The notes under the pieces: generated by a model
What the model was told of the DNA's origin: nothing
The model's database searches: none
The model's input: only the letters and a program-made list of their open reading frames with translations
NCBI GenBank assembly: GCA_018714895.1
Contig: DVMQ01000017.1
Span: forward strand, 158,747 to 222,746
From: Coprovicinus avistercoris
GTDB lineage: Bacteria > Actinomycetota > Coriobacteriia > Coriobacteriales > Atopobiaceae
Direction of reading: 5' to 3'
DNA: 64,000 bases
Shown here: positions 33,676-41,466 of the stretch, one piece after another
Layout: each line of letters begins with the position of its first letter
Position numbering within the stretch: position 1 is the first letter of the stretch
Translations under genes and position numbers: made by a program

Positions 33676-35577
33676 ATGAAGTGCAGCAGGAGGGAGTTTT
33701 TAACTCTCGCATCTACGGGCGCGCTGGCGGCGCTTGCTGGCTGTGCCTCGGAGAATACCACTCAACCTTCCGAGACCGATCAAGAAGGATCTGAAAAAGA
33801 GCAGGTAGACGTAAAGAAGTTTGAAGCTCTTAAAATTGATAACAGCGCCTGGAATTACGACGATGATAATGACGTCTGGTGGCAGAACAGGCTTACCTAT
33901 TGCTTGGAGCCTGCGTCTGAAACCTATGAGCAGCTTGCCATTTATGTTCCGGGACCATACTTCACAGGAGAGCAAAAAGGTCAGACGTGGACTTGCACGA
34001 TCAATGAAAACGCTGAGATTGCAGGGTTTACTCCACGAACTGCGCCGATTGTCATGCCTTTAAATCCTGGTGATTATGCGGGACAGGCTGCATCTACTGC
34101 CTATTCCTATGATGGGCTTGGCACCTATCTTGAGAAAGGCCTTGTCTATGTCTACGCTGGTTTTCGCGGTAGGAATAGCGGATACGATAGTGTAACGAAT
34201 GAGTTTTTCTCCGGGGGAGCTCCCTGGGGAGCCGCCGATGTTAAGGCAGCTGTGCGCTTCCTTCGTTACAATGCAAGCTTCTTGCCGTGCGACACTTCGC
34301 GCATTATTACTTTTGGACATTCTGGTGGTGGCGGTCTCTCTGCAGTTCTTGGCACTTCTGGCGACGCGCCAGAGTATGAGCCTTACTTAAATGCTCTTGG
34401 AGCAATCACACACGATGCAGATGCGAATAAGCTGTCTGATGCCCTTTTTGGCTCAATGTGTTGGTGCCCATCGACCTCTTTTGAAGTTTCTGATGCGGGT
34501 TATGAATGGTTTGCAGGCCAATATTCTGTTGAAGGGGCTCGCGCAGACGGAACATGGACAAAGCGTCTTTCAGATGATCTCGCATCCAATTATGCGGGAA
34601 CTGTTGCAAATCTCGGTTTAACCTCAGAAGACGGTACTGCGCTTACACTTGACGAGACGTCAGGTGGCATCTTTGTCGCGGGTACCTACTATGATTATCT
34701 CGTAAGTATCGTTGAAGAAGGTGCAAACGCCTTCTTTGAGCACGTGCAGTTCCCTTATACCCCCGATACGACAGTGCAGGCAAATGGTAATTTCCCCGGC
34801 GATGGTAACCTTAAAGCGGCTGAGGAAGAAGCAATTGCACGCGCCTCGGGAAGCGATGAGTCTGATGCGGGTGGTCAGGCTTCTCAGCCGGTAACCTATG
34901 CCAACGTCGATGCTTATATTGATGCACTTAACGGCAATAATTTCTGGATTTCATATAATGCGCGACGTGCCTCTGCGTCCATTACCGATCTTGGCAGCTA
35001 TGTGAGTCATTGTCGTCCAGCAAATGCTTCTGTTGCGGCGTTTGACTCTATCGATTGCAACCAGCCAGCGAATCAGCTCTTTGGCAACGATGATAATGAT
35101 GCGTTGCATTTTGATGGCACCATTCTCTCGTTGCTTACGCAAAATGTGGATACCTATGCCCAGCTTCAGGGGTGGAAAGAGGAATATCTGACCGATTGGG
35201 AAAACGATCTTTCTCAAAAGGATTCTCTGGATGTCTCTGTTGCTGCACGTGTTCAGATGTATGACCCACTTTATTATCTGTGTGGATCAAGCGAAGCATA
35301 TGGCAAGGCAAGTGTTGCGCCGCATTGGCGTATCAACACGGGTCTTATGCAAACCACAGTTCCGCTGACTACAGAAGCCAATCTTGTTGCGGCTCTCAAG
35401 GCCTACGATGGTGTCAGCGATGTTGCATTTACGCCTGTTTGGGGTGCGAGCCGTTCATTGGCTGAGCGTTCAGGTACACCAGAAGATAATTTCATAGCCT
35501 GGGTTGAACAATGCTGCGGTATAGACCCTGCAACAGTAGCAGCCAACACGGAGAAAAGCTCTGAAGAGGCACAATAG
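33676..35577 (+). CDS. Subtype-B-tannase-like Tat lipoprotein, triad incomplete
   Basis: 633 aa. Tat motif SRREFL near residue 5 and lipobox LAGC near residue 23, followed by an acidic, Ser-rich linker, indicate a surface lipoprotein. The hydrolase core resembles bacterial tannases: YAGFRGRNSG, VKAAVRFLRYN, the nucleophile elbow GHSGGGGLSAVLG (Ser216), DAPEYEPYL and MCWCPSTSFE. At the C-terminus, tannases carry HWRI-x-TG followed by an Asp and WG-x-GH with the catalytic His. Here the Asp place is Thr561 and the His place is Arg593 (WGASRSLAERSG). The nucleophile remains but the relay appears lost, so gallate-ester hydrolysis is doubtful. Confidence 0.75.
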   Translation: MKCSRREFLTLASTGALAALAGCASENTTQPSETDQEGSEKEQVDVKKFEALKIDNSAWNYDDDNDVWWQNRLTYCLEPASETYEQLAIYVPGPYFTGEQKGQTWTCTINENAEIAGFTPRTAPIVMPLNPGDYAGQAASTAYSYDGLGTYLEKGLVYVYAGFRGRNSGYDSVTNEFFSGGAPWGAADVKAAVRFLRYNASFLPCDTSRIITFGHSGGGGLSAVLGTSGDAPEYEPYLNALGAITHDADANKLSDALFGSMCWCPSTSFEVSDAGYEWFAGQYSVEGARADGTWTKRLSDDLASNYAGTVANLGLTSEDGTALTLDETSGGIFVAGTYYDYLVSIVEEGANAFFEHVQFPYTPDTTVQANGNFPGDGNLKAAEEEAIARASGSDESDAGGQASQPVTYANVDAYIDALNGNNFWISYNARRASASITDLGSYVSHCRPANASVAAFDSIDCNQPANQLFGNDDNDALHFDGTILSLLTQNVDTYAQLQGWKEEYLTDWENDLSQKDSLDVSVAARVQMYDPLYYLCGSSEAYGKASVAPHWRINTGLMQTTVPLTTEANLVAALKAYDGVSDVAFTPVWGASRSLAERSGTPEDNFIAWVEQCCGIDPATVAANTEKSSEEAQ

Positions 35578-35600
35578 TTCATTTAGATTCTGAGAAATGA

Positions 35601-35637
35601 TAAGGGATTAGAGCAGAAGCGCTCTAATCCCTTATTT
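35601..35637. terminator. Bidirectional terminator, tannase-like/larC
   Basis: TAAGGGATTAGAGC (35601-35614) and GCTCTAATCCCTTA (35621-35634) form a perfect 14-bp stem with a 6-base loop, followed by TTTG on the plus strand and flanked by A/T on the minus strand. It separates the two convergent genes. Confidence 0.75.
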
Positions 35638-35659
35638 GTAAAGTGACTCAATAAACGAC

Positions 35660-37048
35660 TCAGTGAGAAGAGCGTGTTGCACAACAGCCCTGTGCAAGTT
35701 GCCATGCATCTTGCAGGGGAAGATGGGATGCATGGGCAAGGTTACTCACATCATCAAACTCTGGATAAGCGCGTTGAGAGCCATCTGGCAAGGTTACGAT
35801 CTTTGCTTTTATGGGGCCAAACGGCGTGGCCACTTCTTCTATGCTGCGGTTAAGTACGCTTCTCTCCATAGTTGTTCGACGGATGCCTATGGTTGTTGTT
35901 GTTTCAAAGATGCAGCGCTCTAACGAGACTCTATCTTTTTCAAGACAGATGACTTGAAGTTGCCAAGCAGGTCGATTTTTCTTTGCAACGAGAGGCAGAT
36001 AATGTACCTCTCGTGCCCCAGCCTCGTAGAGCCTTTCCATTGCATTGCCTAAGGCTTCACCGGTGGCATCATCTATCTCGCATTCGAGTTTTGTTACACA
36101 TTCAGTATCAGTATTGGTGGAAGGGCAAGATTCAGGCACGTTCCGTGGCTCAAGAAGCATGGCACGTAACACACCTGCGCATGCATAATCGCGCTTTCCG
36201 GCTCCGATACCGCATGCCTTGATTGCAAAGTGCTGAGGTATCTGATGCTCAGTCTGGAATGCTGCTGCAAGTGCTGCTCCGGTTGGAGTTACAAGCTCTC
36301 CTTCTATCTTGCTTAGATGCATCTCAAGGCCAGTTGCTTGTACGACATTAACAACAGCTGGCACTGGAATCGGCATGATGCCATGAGCACAGCGGATGGT
36401 GCCCGTGCCCTCGGTAAGTGGACTTATTGCTACTCGCTCAATGCCCAAATCATCCAAGCATACCGAGGCAGCAATAATATCGACGATTGAATCTACCGCA
36501 CCAACCTCATGAAAATGCACCTTATCTGGCGTGGTCCCATGAGCTTGAGCTTCGGCATCAGCAAGAATAGTAAAGGCCTTCTGTGCAAGTTCGCGTGCAT
36601 GGTCAGTCATGTTTGCGGCTTGAATAATTGCCAGCACATCGGCAAGCCCGCGATGTACATGATGATGCTCGGCATGTGTGTGCGTGTGATGATGCTCAGT
36701 ATGCGCGTGGTCATGGTGATGTTCAGTATGTGGGTGTTCATGATGATGATCGGCATGTAGGTGACCATGGTGGTGACCGGATGCATCCTCATGCGATGGA
36801 GTGCCGTGAAGCCATGCCATGTCGTGGTCATGATTCTCAAATTCATGGGTGAGCACAACATCGAAGTCACATGCATGAAGCGCGTGTTTCTCAACGTGAC
36901 TGATTCGAATATCGGCAATCCCTTCAACTGGCAGACTATCAATTACCTGTCGAACAACCTGTTCGTGTGCGCCAAGATCTAAAAGCGCTGCAACAAGCAT
37001 GTCGCCTGCAATGCCAGAAGAACAGTCAAGGTAAAGGATGTTATTCAT
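35660..37048 (-). CDS. larC: Nickel-pincer cofactor insertion protein LarC
   Basis: About 462 aa from ATG 37048 (MNNILYLDCSSGIAGDM, the family start); an ATG at 37063 abuts the ribosome-binding site. LarC inserts nickel into the cofactor using CTP. Features are YLDCSSGIAGDMLVAALLDLG, a His-rich stretch of roughly 50 residues around 85-135 with repeated HTEHHH-like units for nickel, HEVGAVDSIVDI, GELVTPTGAALA, GIGAGKRDY and a C-terminal LECEIDDATGEALG domain. In some lactobacilli LarC is made by frameshift from two ORFs; here it is one continuous frame. It overlaps or abuts larB. Confidence 0.94.
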   Translation of the reverse strand: MNNILYLDCSSGIAGDMLVAALLDLGAHEQVVRQVIDSLPVEGIADIRISHVEKHALHACDFDVVLTHEFENHDHDMAWLHGTPSHEDASGHHHGHLHADHHHEHPHTEHHHDHAHTEHHHTHTHAEHHHVHRGLADVLAIIQAANMTDHARELAQKAFTILADAEAQAHGTTPDKVHFHEVGAVDSIVDIIAASVCLDDLGIERVAISPLTEGTGTIRCAHGIMPIPVPAVVNVVQATGLEMHLSKIEGELVTPTGAALAAAFQTEHQIPQHFAIKACGIGAGKRDYACAGVLRAMLLEPRNVPESCPSTNTDTECVTKLECEIDDATGEALGNAMERLYEAGAREVHYLPLVAKKNRPAWQLQVICLEKDRVSLERCIFETTTTIGIRRTTMERSVLNRSIEEVATPFGPIKAKIVTLPDGSQRAYPEFDDVSNLAHASHLPLQDAWQLAQGCCATRSSH

Positions 37049-37067
37049 GGTAGATTGCTTCATCTCC

Positions 37068-37841
37068 TCAGTGATTGCATCCAACATGGTTGATGAGGTG
37101 AGCCTGAAATCCTGCGCCGAAACCATTATCAATGTTTACAACGGAGACTCCGGATGAGCAAGAATTGAGCATAGCAAGAAGAGCAGCAATGCCCTGGGCG
37201 CCTGCACCATAGCCCACACTTGTAGGCACTGCAATTACTGGAGCGCTGCTCAAGCCCCCAATGACGCTTGCAAGAGCACCTTCCATACCTGCGACAGCGA
37301 TAATAACCTGTGCATCTGCGATTTGTGAAGCATGTGATAAAAGGCGATGAATACCCGCTACACCCACGTCAATGAGTCGCTCAACGCTGTTACCTAAAAA
37401 CTCAGCTGTTTGTGCTGCTTCTTCGGCAACGGGTAAATCACTTGTTCCAGCACAGGCAACCAGAATAGTGCCAGTTCCATCTGGCTTGGCATTTTCGCCA
37501 ATAATGCCGAGATGTGATGTTTCATCCCAGTTCAGCTTAAGAGAATGCTGTGATAGCGAAGACGTTACAGCAAGAGCTTTCTGTTTGTCTAAGCGCGTAA
37601 TCAGAATTCGTTTCTGTCCTGAAGCATGCAGCGCAGTAACAATACCGGTTATTTGGTCAGCTGTTTTACCTGCACCATATATAACTTCACCAGTGCCTTG
37701 TCGAATTCCTCTGGCGAGATCGAGTTGGGCATATCCAATATTTTGAATTGGTGTAAGTGAAATATCATTAAGTGCTGTTTCAGGAGAGATGGAGCCATCG
37801 GCGACGTGATCTAATAATTTTTTGAGCTCGTCTCGATCCAT
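37068..37841 (-). CDS. larB: Nickel-pincer cofactor carboxylase LarB
   Basis: 257 aa. LarB carboxylates nicotinic acid adenine dinucleotide and cuts it to the pyridinium dicarboxylate used by LarE. The C-terminal half resembles PurE-type AIR carboxylase: VACAGTSDLPVAEEAA, VGVAGIHRLL, VAGMEGALASVIGGL and VPTSVGYGA. The N-terminal signature GYAQLDLARGIRQG and EVIYGAGKT is family-specific. It lies directly before larC and forms an operon. larE is 24 kb away. Confidence 0.95.
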   Translation of the reverse strand: MDRDELKKLLDHVADGSISPETALNDISLTPIQNIGYAQLDLARGIRQGTGEVIYGAGKTADQITGIVTALHASGQKRILITRLDKQKALAVTSSLSQHSLKLNWDETSHLGIIGENAKPDGTGTILVACAGTSDLPVAEEAAQTAEFLGNSVERLIDVGVAGIHRLLSHASQIADAQVIIAVAGMEGALASVIGGLSSAPVIAVPTSVGYGAGAQGIAALLAMLNSCSSGVSVVNIDNGFGAGFQAHLINHVGCNH

Positions 37842-38089
37842 AACGTTTCAACTCCGATATATGTCATTGAATAGCGTGCTTGGAATAATTGTAGCGATGC
37901 AAGAGGAATGAACTCATCTGTCTTAATGTCGCAGGGCAATTATGTCGTTAAGAACTTTCAGTGAACGAAAGATAAAAAAGATAAAACAATAGACACTCAT
38001 TCGTCAAAATTCAATGACAAATCAATTAACGGCTAAGAAAAACTACTTATTGGTGATAGTATGAAAAGAACACTATGAAAGGGGTGGGG

Positions 38090-38602
38090 ATGTTTAAGGT
38101 TGGAGAGTACATTGTTCATCCCGGTCAGGGCGTCTGCCAGGTTGTCGAAGTAGGAGACGGCCCTTCTGCAGCGTATAAGCTGTTGCCGGTAGGCCGTCGT
38201 CATGCGCTTGAAATCAGTTTTCCTGTGTCTGGAGAATCTCGCCTTCGTCCCGTTGTGAGTGCTGATGATGCAAAAGGCCTTATCGATAATTACGATAATC
38301 TTGCAACAGACGACTATAAGGGTCGAAGCACCGCTCTTGAAGAAGAGCATTTTAAAGACATAATGAAGCACGGTTCCTGCCGTGACTCTATGTGTGTCGT
38401 AAAAACATTCCGCCATCGCATTGCTATGGTTCGTGCGCAAAATAAAAAGCCGCCCGTGGCGTATGAACGGATTTTAAAAGAAGCGCAGACCCGCTCGCTT
38501 TCTGAGCTTGCTTGTGCACTGCATTCCACTCCCGAAAAAGTAGGGGAGCTTTTGCGTGAACATGACTCTGAGTATGTTGCAGAGGAGCATGAAGACGCAT
38601 AA
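38090..38602 (+). CDS. carD: CarD-family transcriptional regulator
   Basis: About 170 aa from ATG 38090, which follows GGGGTGGGG; the upstream in-frame ATG at 38075 overlaps that site. CarD/CdnL binds the RNA polymerase beta subunit and steadies the promoter open complex. The N-terminal Tudor-like RNAP-binding part is FKVGEYIVHPGQGVCQVVEV. The C-terminal helical DNA-binding part follows, with a conserved ERILKEAQ-x-x-SLSELA segment. The C-terminus is acidic. A 248-bp upstream gap holds no gene. Confidence 0.88.
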   Translation: MFKVGEYIVHPGQGVCQVVEVGDGPSAAYKLLPVGRRHALEISFPVSGESRLRPVVSADDAKGLIDNYDNLATDDYKGRSTALEEEHFKDIMKHGSCRDSMCVVKTFRHRIAMVRAQNKKPPVAYERILKEAQTRSLSELACALHSTPEKVGELLREHDSEYVAEEHEDA

Positions 38603-38675
38603 TAGTGCCCGCAGATTTTTTAATCGGAGTTAATAGGGTACAATTATTCAGTCGCACGTGGAGCGAGGAGGAACT

Positions 38676-38972
38676 ATGGCCGAGACCGGGGAGTCCCCGC
38701 GTAATAGGGTGATCATTACTGTTCTGGGCAGCGATAGATCAGGTATCGTGGCAGCAGTTACAGGTGTTTTAGCCGAGTATGAAGCGAACATCCTCGATAT
38801 TTCTCAGACCATTTTACAGGGCATTTTTACGATGACGATGCTCGTAGAGCTCCCTGATGTGGCGGATGCGTTTTCGCAAATTCAAGGCAAACTTGATGGT
38901 CTTTGCGAGCAGCTTGACGTTCAGATAACTATGCAGCGTGAAGAGGTATTCCGGTTTATGTACCGGCTCTAA
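38676..38972 (+). CDS. ACT-domain protein (UPF0237 type)
   Basis: 98 aa from ATG 38676, behind GAGGAGG. A single ACT fold: VIITVLGSDRSGIVAAVTGVLAEY, where the D-R-x-G turn is the ligand site, then ILDISQTILQGIFTMTMLV. Small proteins of this group (also found beside a UPF0210 gene) are thought to sense amino acids. That partner is absent here; citrate synthase follows 58 bp downstream instead, on the same strand. Confidence 0.85.
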   Translation: MAETGESPRNRVIITVLGSDRSGIVAAVTGVLAEYEANILDISQTILQGIFTMTMLVELPDVADAFSQIQGKLDGLCEQLDVQITMQREEVFRFMYRL

Positions 38973-39030
38973 GCGCTCACAAGCTGGTGGGCGCCTCCTG
39001 AGCCCGCCTGCGGAGCGAAGGAGGTTGTGC

Positions 39031-40482
39031 ATGCCGAAAAAACAATCGTTCAGATTTATTCCAGCGAGTGAGACTACTGCGCTTAAGCATGTAGCCGATA
39101 CCTATCCCATGCCATCTGTTGGTCTTGGTCGACCGCCAGTGTCAGACCAGCTCTATGAAGGCATGTTTAAGGTCGATAAGGTTCCTGCTGAAGTATATAA
39201 GGAGCTCGACGTTAAACGTGGACTTCGTAATTCTGATGGCTCTGGCGTCTTAGTGGGTCTCACTACTGTTTCAACGGTGCATGGCTACAACAAGGTTGAC
39301 GGCAAGGTTGTGCCCGATGAGGGCGATTTGATGTACCGCGGCTATCATGTTGCGGACTTAGTTTCGGCTGCACAAAGTGAAGATCGTTTTGGCTATGAAG
39401 AAGTTGCCTATCTTCTCATGACGGGGTCTCTGCCCACGCAAGAGCAGCTCGAGGATTTTTCTGCTCGCGTTGCATCGCGTCGTCAGCTTCCTGAGGGTTA
39501 TCTCAATATCTTTCCGCGGCCAAACCACAGCCATTCAATCATGAATGTTCTGCAGCGTGCGACGCTTATGCTCTACGCCTTTGATCGCACACCAGATGAT
39601 ACGTCTCCTACGCATGAGATTGACGTTGCGCTTTCGATGCTCGGTCGTTGGCCTCGTGTCGCAGCCGTTGCGCATCAAGCAAATATGGCACAAGCAAGTG
39701 GCGCGCGACTGCTCGTGCCGCCTGCACGCGAACACTATTCGATGGCAGAGACGGTTCTCGATGTCCTTCGCGGTGAAGAAGGCTTTAGCCATGATGAAGC
39801 TATGTTGCTCGACGTCATGTTGATGCTTCATGCCGAGCATGGTGGTGGCAATAATTCTACGTTTAGTTGCCGCGTGCTCTCTTCCTCGGGAACTGATGCA
39901 TATTCTGCGTATGCTGCTGCATTGGGATCGCTCAAAGGACCCAAGCATGGTGGAGCAAATGCGAAAGCCGGTGAAATGGCTGATGACATTGCTCATCATG
40001 TGTCTGATTGGTCAAATGATGATGAGGTTGCAAGCTATCTTGCCAAAATCCTTAAAGGAGAAGCCTTTGATGGCGCAGGCCTGATCTATGGTATTGGTCA
40101 TGCGGTTTATACCAAGAGCGATCCGCGCGCACAGATTGTTAAAGGCTATGCGCGAAAGCTCGCACAACAAAAGGGAGAAGAGCAAGCAGCCAAGTTTGAT
40201 CTTATCGAACGTATAGAGCGTTTAGCTCCCGAAGTCATGCATGACGTAAAGGGTACCAACAAAGTTGTGAGTGCAAACATTGACCTTTATACCGGGTTTG
40301 TTTATTCGATGCTCAAAATCCCGCAGGACCTTTATACACCCATTTTTGCGATTGCCCGCATGGCTGGCTGGGCAGCTCATCGTATGGAAGAGCTCTATGG
40401 TGCTGCACGCATTATCCGCCCGGCATATAACAATGCACTGCGTGGTAACCGTACCTACCGTCCAATAGCCGAACGTTCATAG
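39031..40482 (+). CDS. gltA: Citrate synthase (Si type)
   Basis: About 483 aa from ATG 39031 (GAAGGAGG just before); longer ORF starts would overlap the ACT gene. It condenses acetyl-CoA and oxaloacetate to citrate, here likely the first step toward 2-oxoglutarate for the GltBD system. The active-site His lie in LHAEHGGGNNSTF and GIGHAVYTKSDPR. LKGPKHGGAN is the family signature. It has about 40 extra N-terminal residues compared with common bacterial forms. It might also be a 2-methylcitrate synthase, but no prp genes are near. Confidence 0.92.
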   Translation: MPKKQSFRFIPASETTALKHVADTYPMPSVGLGRPPVSDQLYEGMFKVDKVPAEVYKELDVKRGLRNSDGSGVLVGLTTVSTVHGYNKVDGKVVPDEGDLMYRGYHVADLVSAAQSEDRFGYEEVAYLLMTGSLPTQEQLEDFSARVASRRQLPEGYLNIFPRPNHSHSIMNVLQRATLMLYAFDRTPDDTSPTHEIDVALSMLGRWPRVAAVAHQANMAQASGARLLVPPAREHYSMAETVLDVLRGEEGFSHDEAMLLDVMLMLHAEHGGGNNSTFSCRVLSSSGTDAYSAYAAALGSLKGPKHGGANAKAGEMADDIAHHVSDWSNDDEVASYLAKILKGEAFDGAGLIYGIGHAVYTKSDPRAQIVKGYARKLAQQKGEEQAAKFDLIERIERLAPEVMHDVKGTNKVVSANIDLYTGFVYSMLKIPQDLYTPIFAIARMAGWAAHRMEELYGAARIIRPAYNNALRGNRTYRPIAERS

Positions 40483-40515
40483 TTGAGTTCATACGACAGT
40501 TCTGGAGTAAAGAGG

Positions 40516-41376
40516 ATGTCTCAAACACTTCCTTTAGTTTTCTCTGACTTGGATGGAACATTTTTATATACCGATAAAAGCGTGCCTCAGCTTAACCTCA
40601 AGGCTCTTGATGTGCTGGCTGAGCATGGAGGGGTGTTTGTCCCATGTACAGGGAGATTTGTTCGCACCATTCCATCTGAGATTCTCAACCATCCAGCTAC
40701 GCGTTTTGTAGCGCACACCAATGGAGCCGTTATCTGTTCAGTTGTACATGATCCTCAAACTGGAGTTGGAAGGATAGGCGAGACATTACGTGTTGTTCGT
40801 TTGGACGCAGATAGAATTTTGTCTGTTGTCAACGCTTTAGAAGGGCGTGATGTTCTTCTCGACATTTTTACCGACGAAGGGGTTATGACGAGTTCAGGTG
40901 ACTACGCTCGCTTGCCAGAGTTTGTGGACGATCCTCATGTGCTTAAACTTGTTACAGCTACGAGGACGCCCGTGGACATGCCTTTCAAAGAGATCATTCA
41001 AAAGTGGAGTGGCTGTATTGAACGCTTAACAGTCTTTTGGCACAATCCGGCAGACGCTGAGGCGATACGGGCCATAACTCAGCAGACCTCGCATCTCTCT
41101 TGTGTGAGTTCTATGTCCTGCAACTTTGAAATATCGGATTCCCGTGCAACAAAAGGTGCTGCTTTGGAATGGATAAGCTCGCTTATTGGTGTAAGTCCAG
41201 AGCAAACAGTGGCATTTGGTGATTCGGCAAATGATGTACCTATGCTCTTGTCAGCAGGTGATGGTGTGGCAATGGCAAACGCAACGTCTGAGGCACAAGC
41301 TGCAGCAGACCATATCGCGGCATCAAATGATGAATGTGGTGTTGCTCAGTATCTCGAAACGCTATTCCAGATTTAG
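40516..41376 (+). CDS. HAD-superfamily phosphatase (Cof type)
   Basis: About 286 aa from ATG 40516 (AAAGAGG before it). It has the HAD nucleophile motif FSDLDGTFLYTD, motif II PCTGRF, a C2B cap in the middle, Lys in ATKGAAL (motif III) and FGDSANDVPML (motif IV). Cof-type enzymes dephosphorylate sugar phosphates, pyridoxal phosphate or flavin nucleotides; the substrate here is open. It follows citrate synthase by 33 bp and ends before a strong terminator. Confidence 0.9.
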   Translation: MSQTLPLVFSDLDGTFLYTDKSVPQLNLKALDVLAEHGGVFVPCTGRFVRTIPSEILNHPATRFVAHTNGAVICSVVHDPQTGVGRIGETLRVVRLDADRILSVVNALEGRDVLLDIFTDEGVMTSSGDYARLPEFVDDPHVLKLVTATRTPVDMPFKEIIQKWSGCIERLTVFWHNPADAEAIRAITQQTSHLSCVSSMSCNFEISDSRATKGAALEWISSLIGVSPEQTVAFGDSANDVPMLLSAGDGVAMANATSEAQAAADHIAASNDECGVAQYLETLFQI

Positions 41377-41411
41377 ATAAGAGCTTATCTTGAGTAAGAG
41401 CCTGTCTTGTA

Positions 41412-41443
41412 AAAAAGGCGCCTGCAAATTGCAGGCGCCTTTT
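41412..41443. terminator. Bidirectional intrinsic terminator
   Basis: AAAAGGCGCCTGC (41412-41424/5) pairs with GCAGGCGCCTTTT (41431-41443), a perfect 13-bp stem and short loop with A and T tracts on both sides. It serves the HAD gene (+) and the kup gene (-). Confidence 0.9.
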
Positions 41444-41466
41444 CTCGTATGAGAGGGAATGAAAAG

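Noticed and set aside
36655..36790. Tandem-repeat or CRISPR-like array
   Set aside because: The repetition is codon-level His-rich coding sequence inside larC, not a repeat-spacer array.
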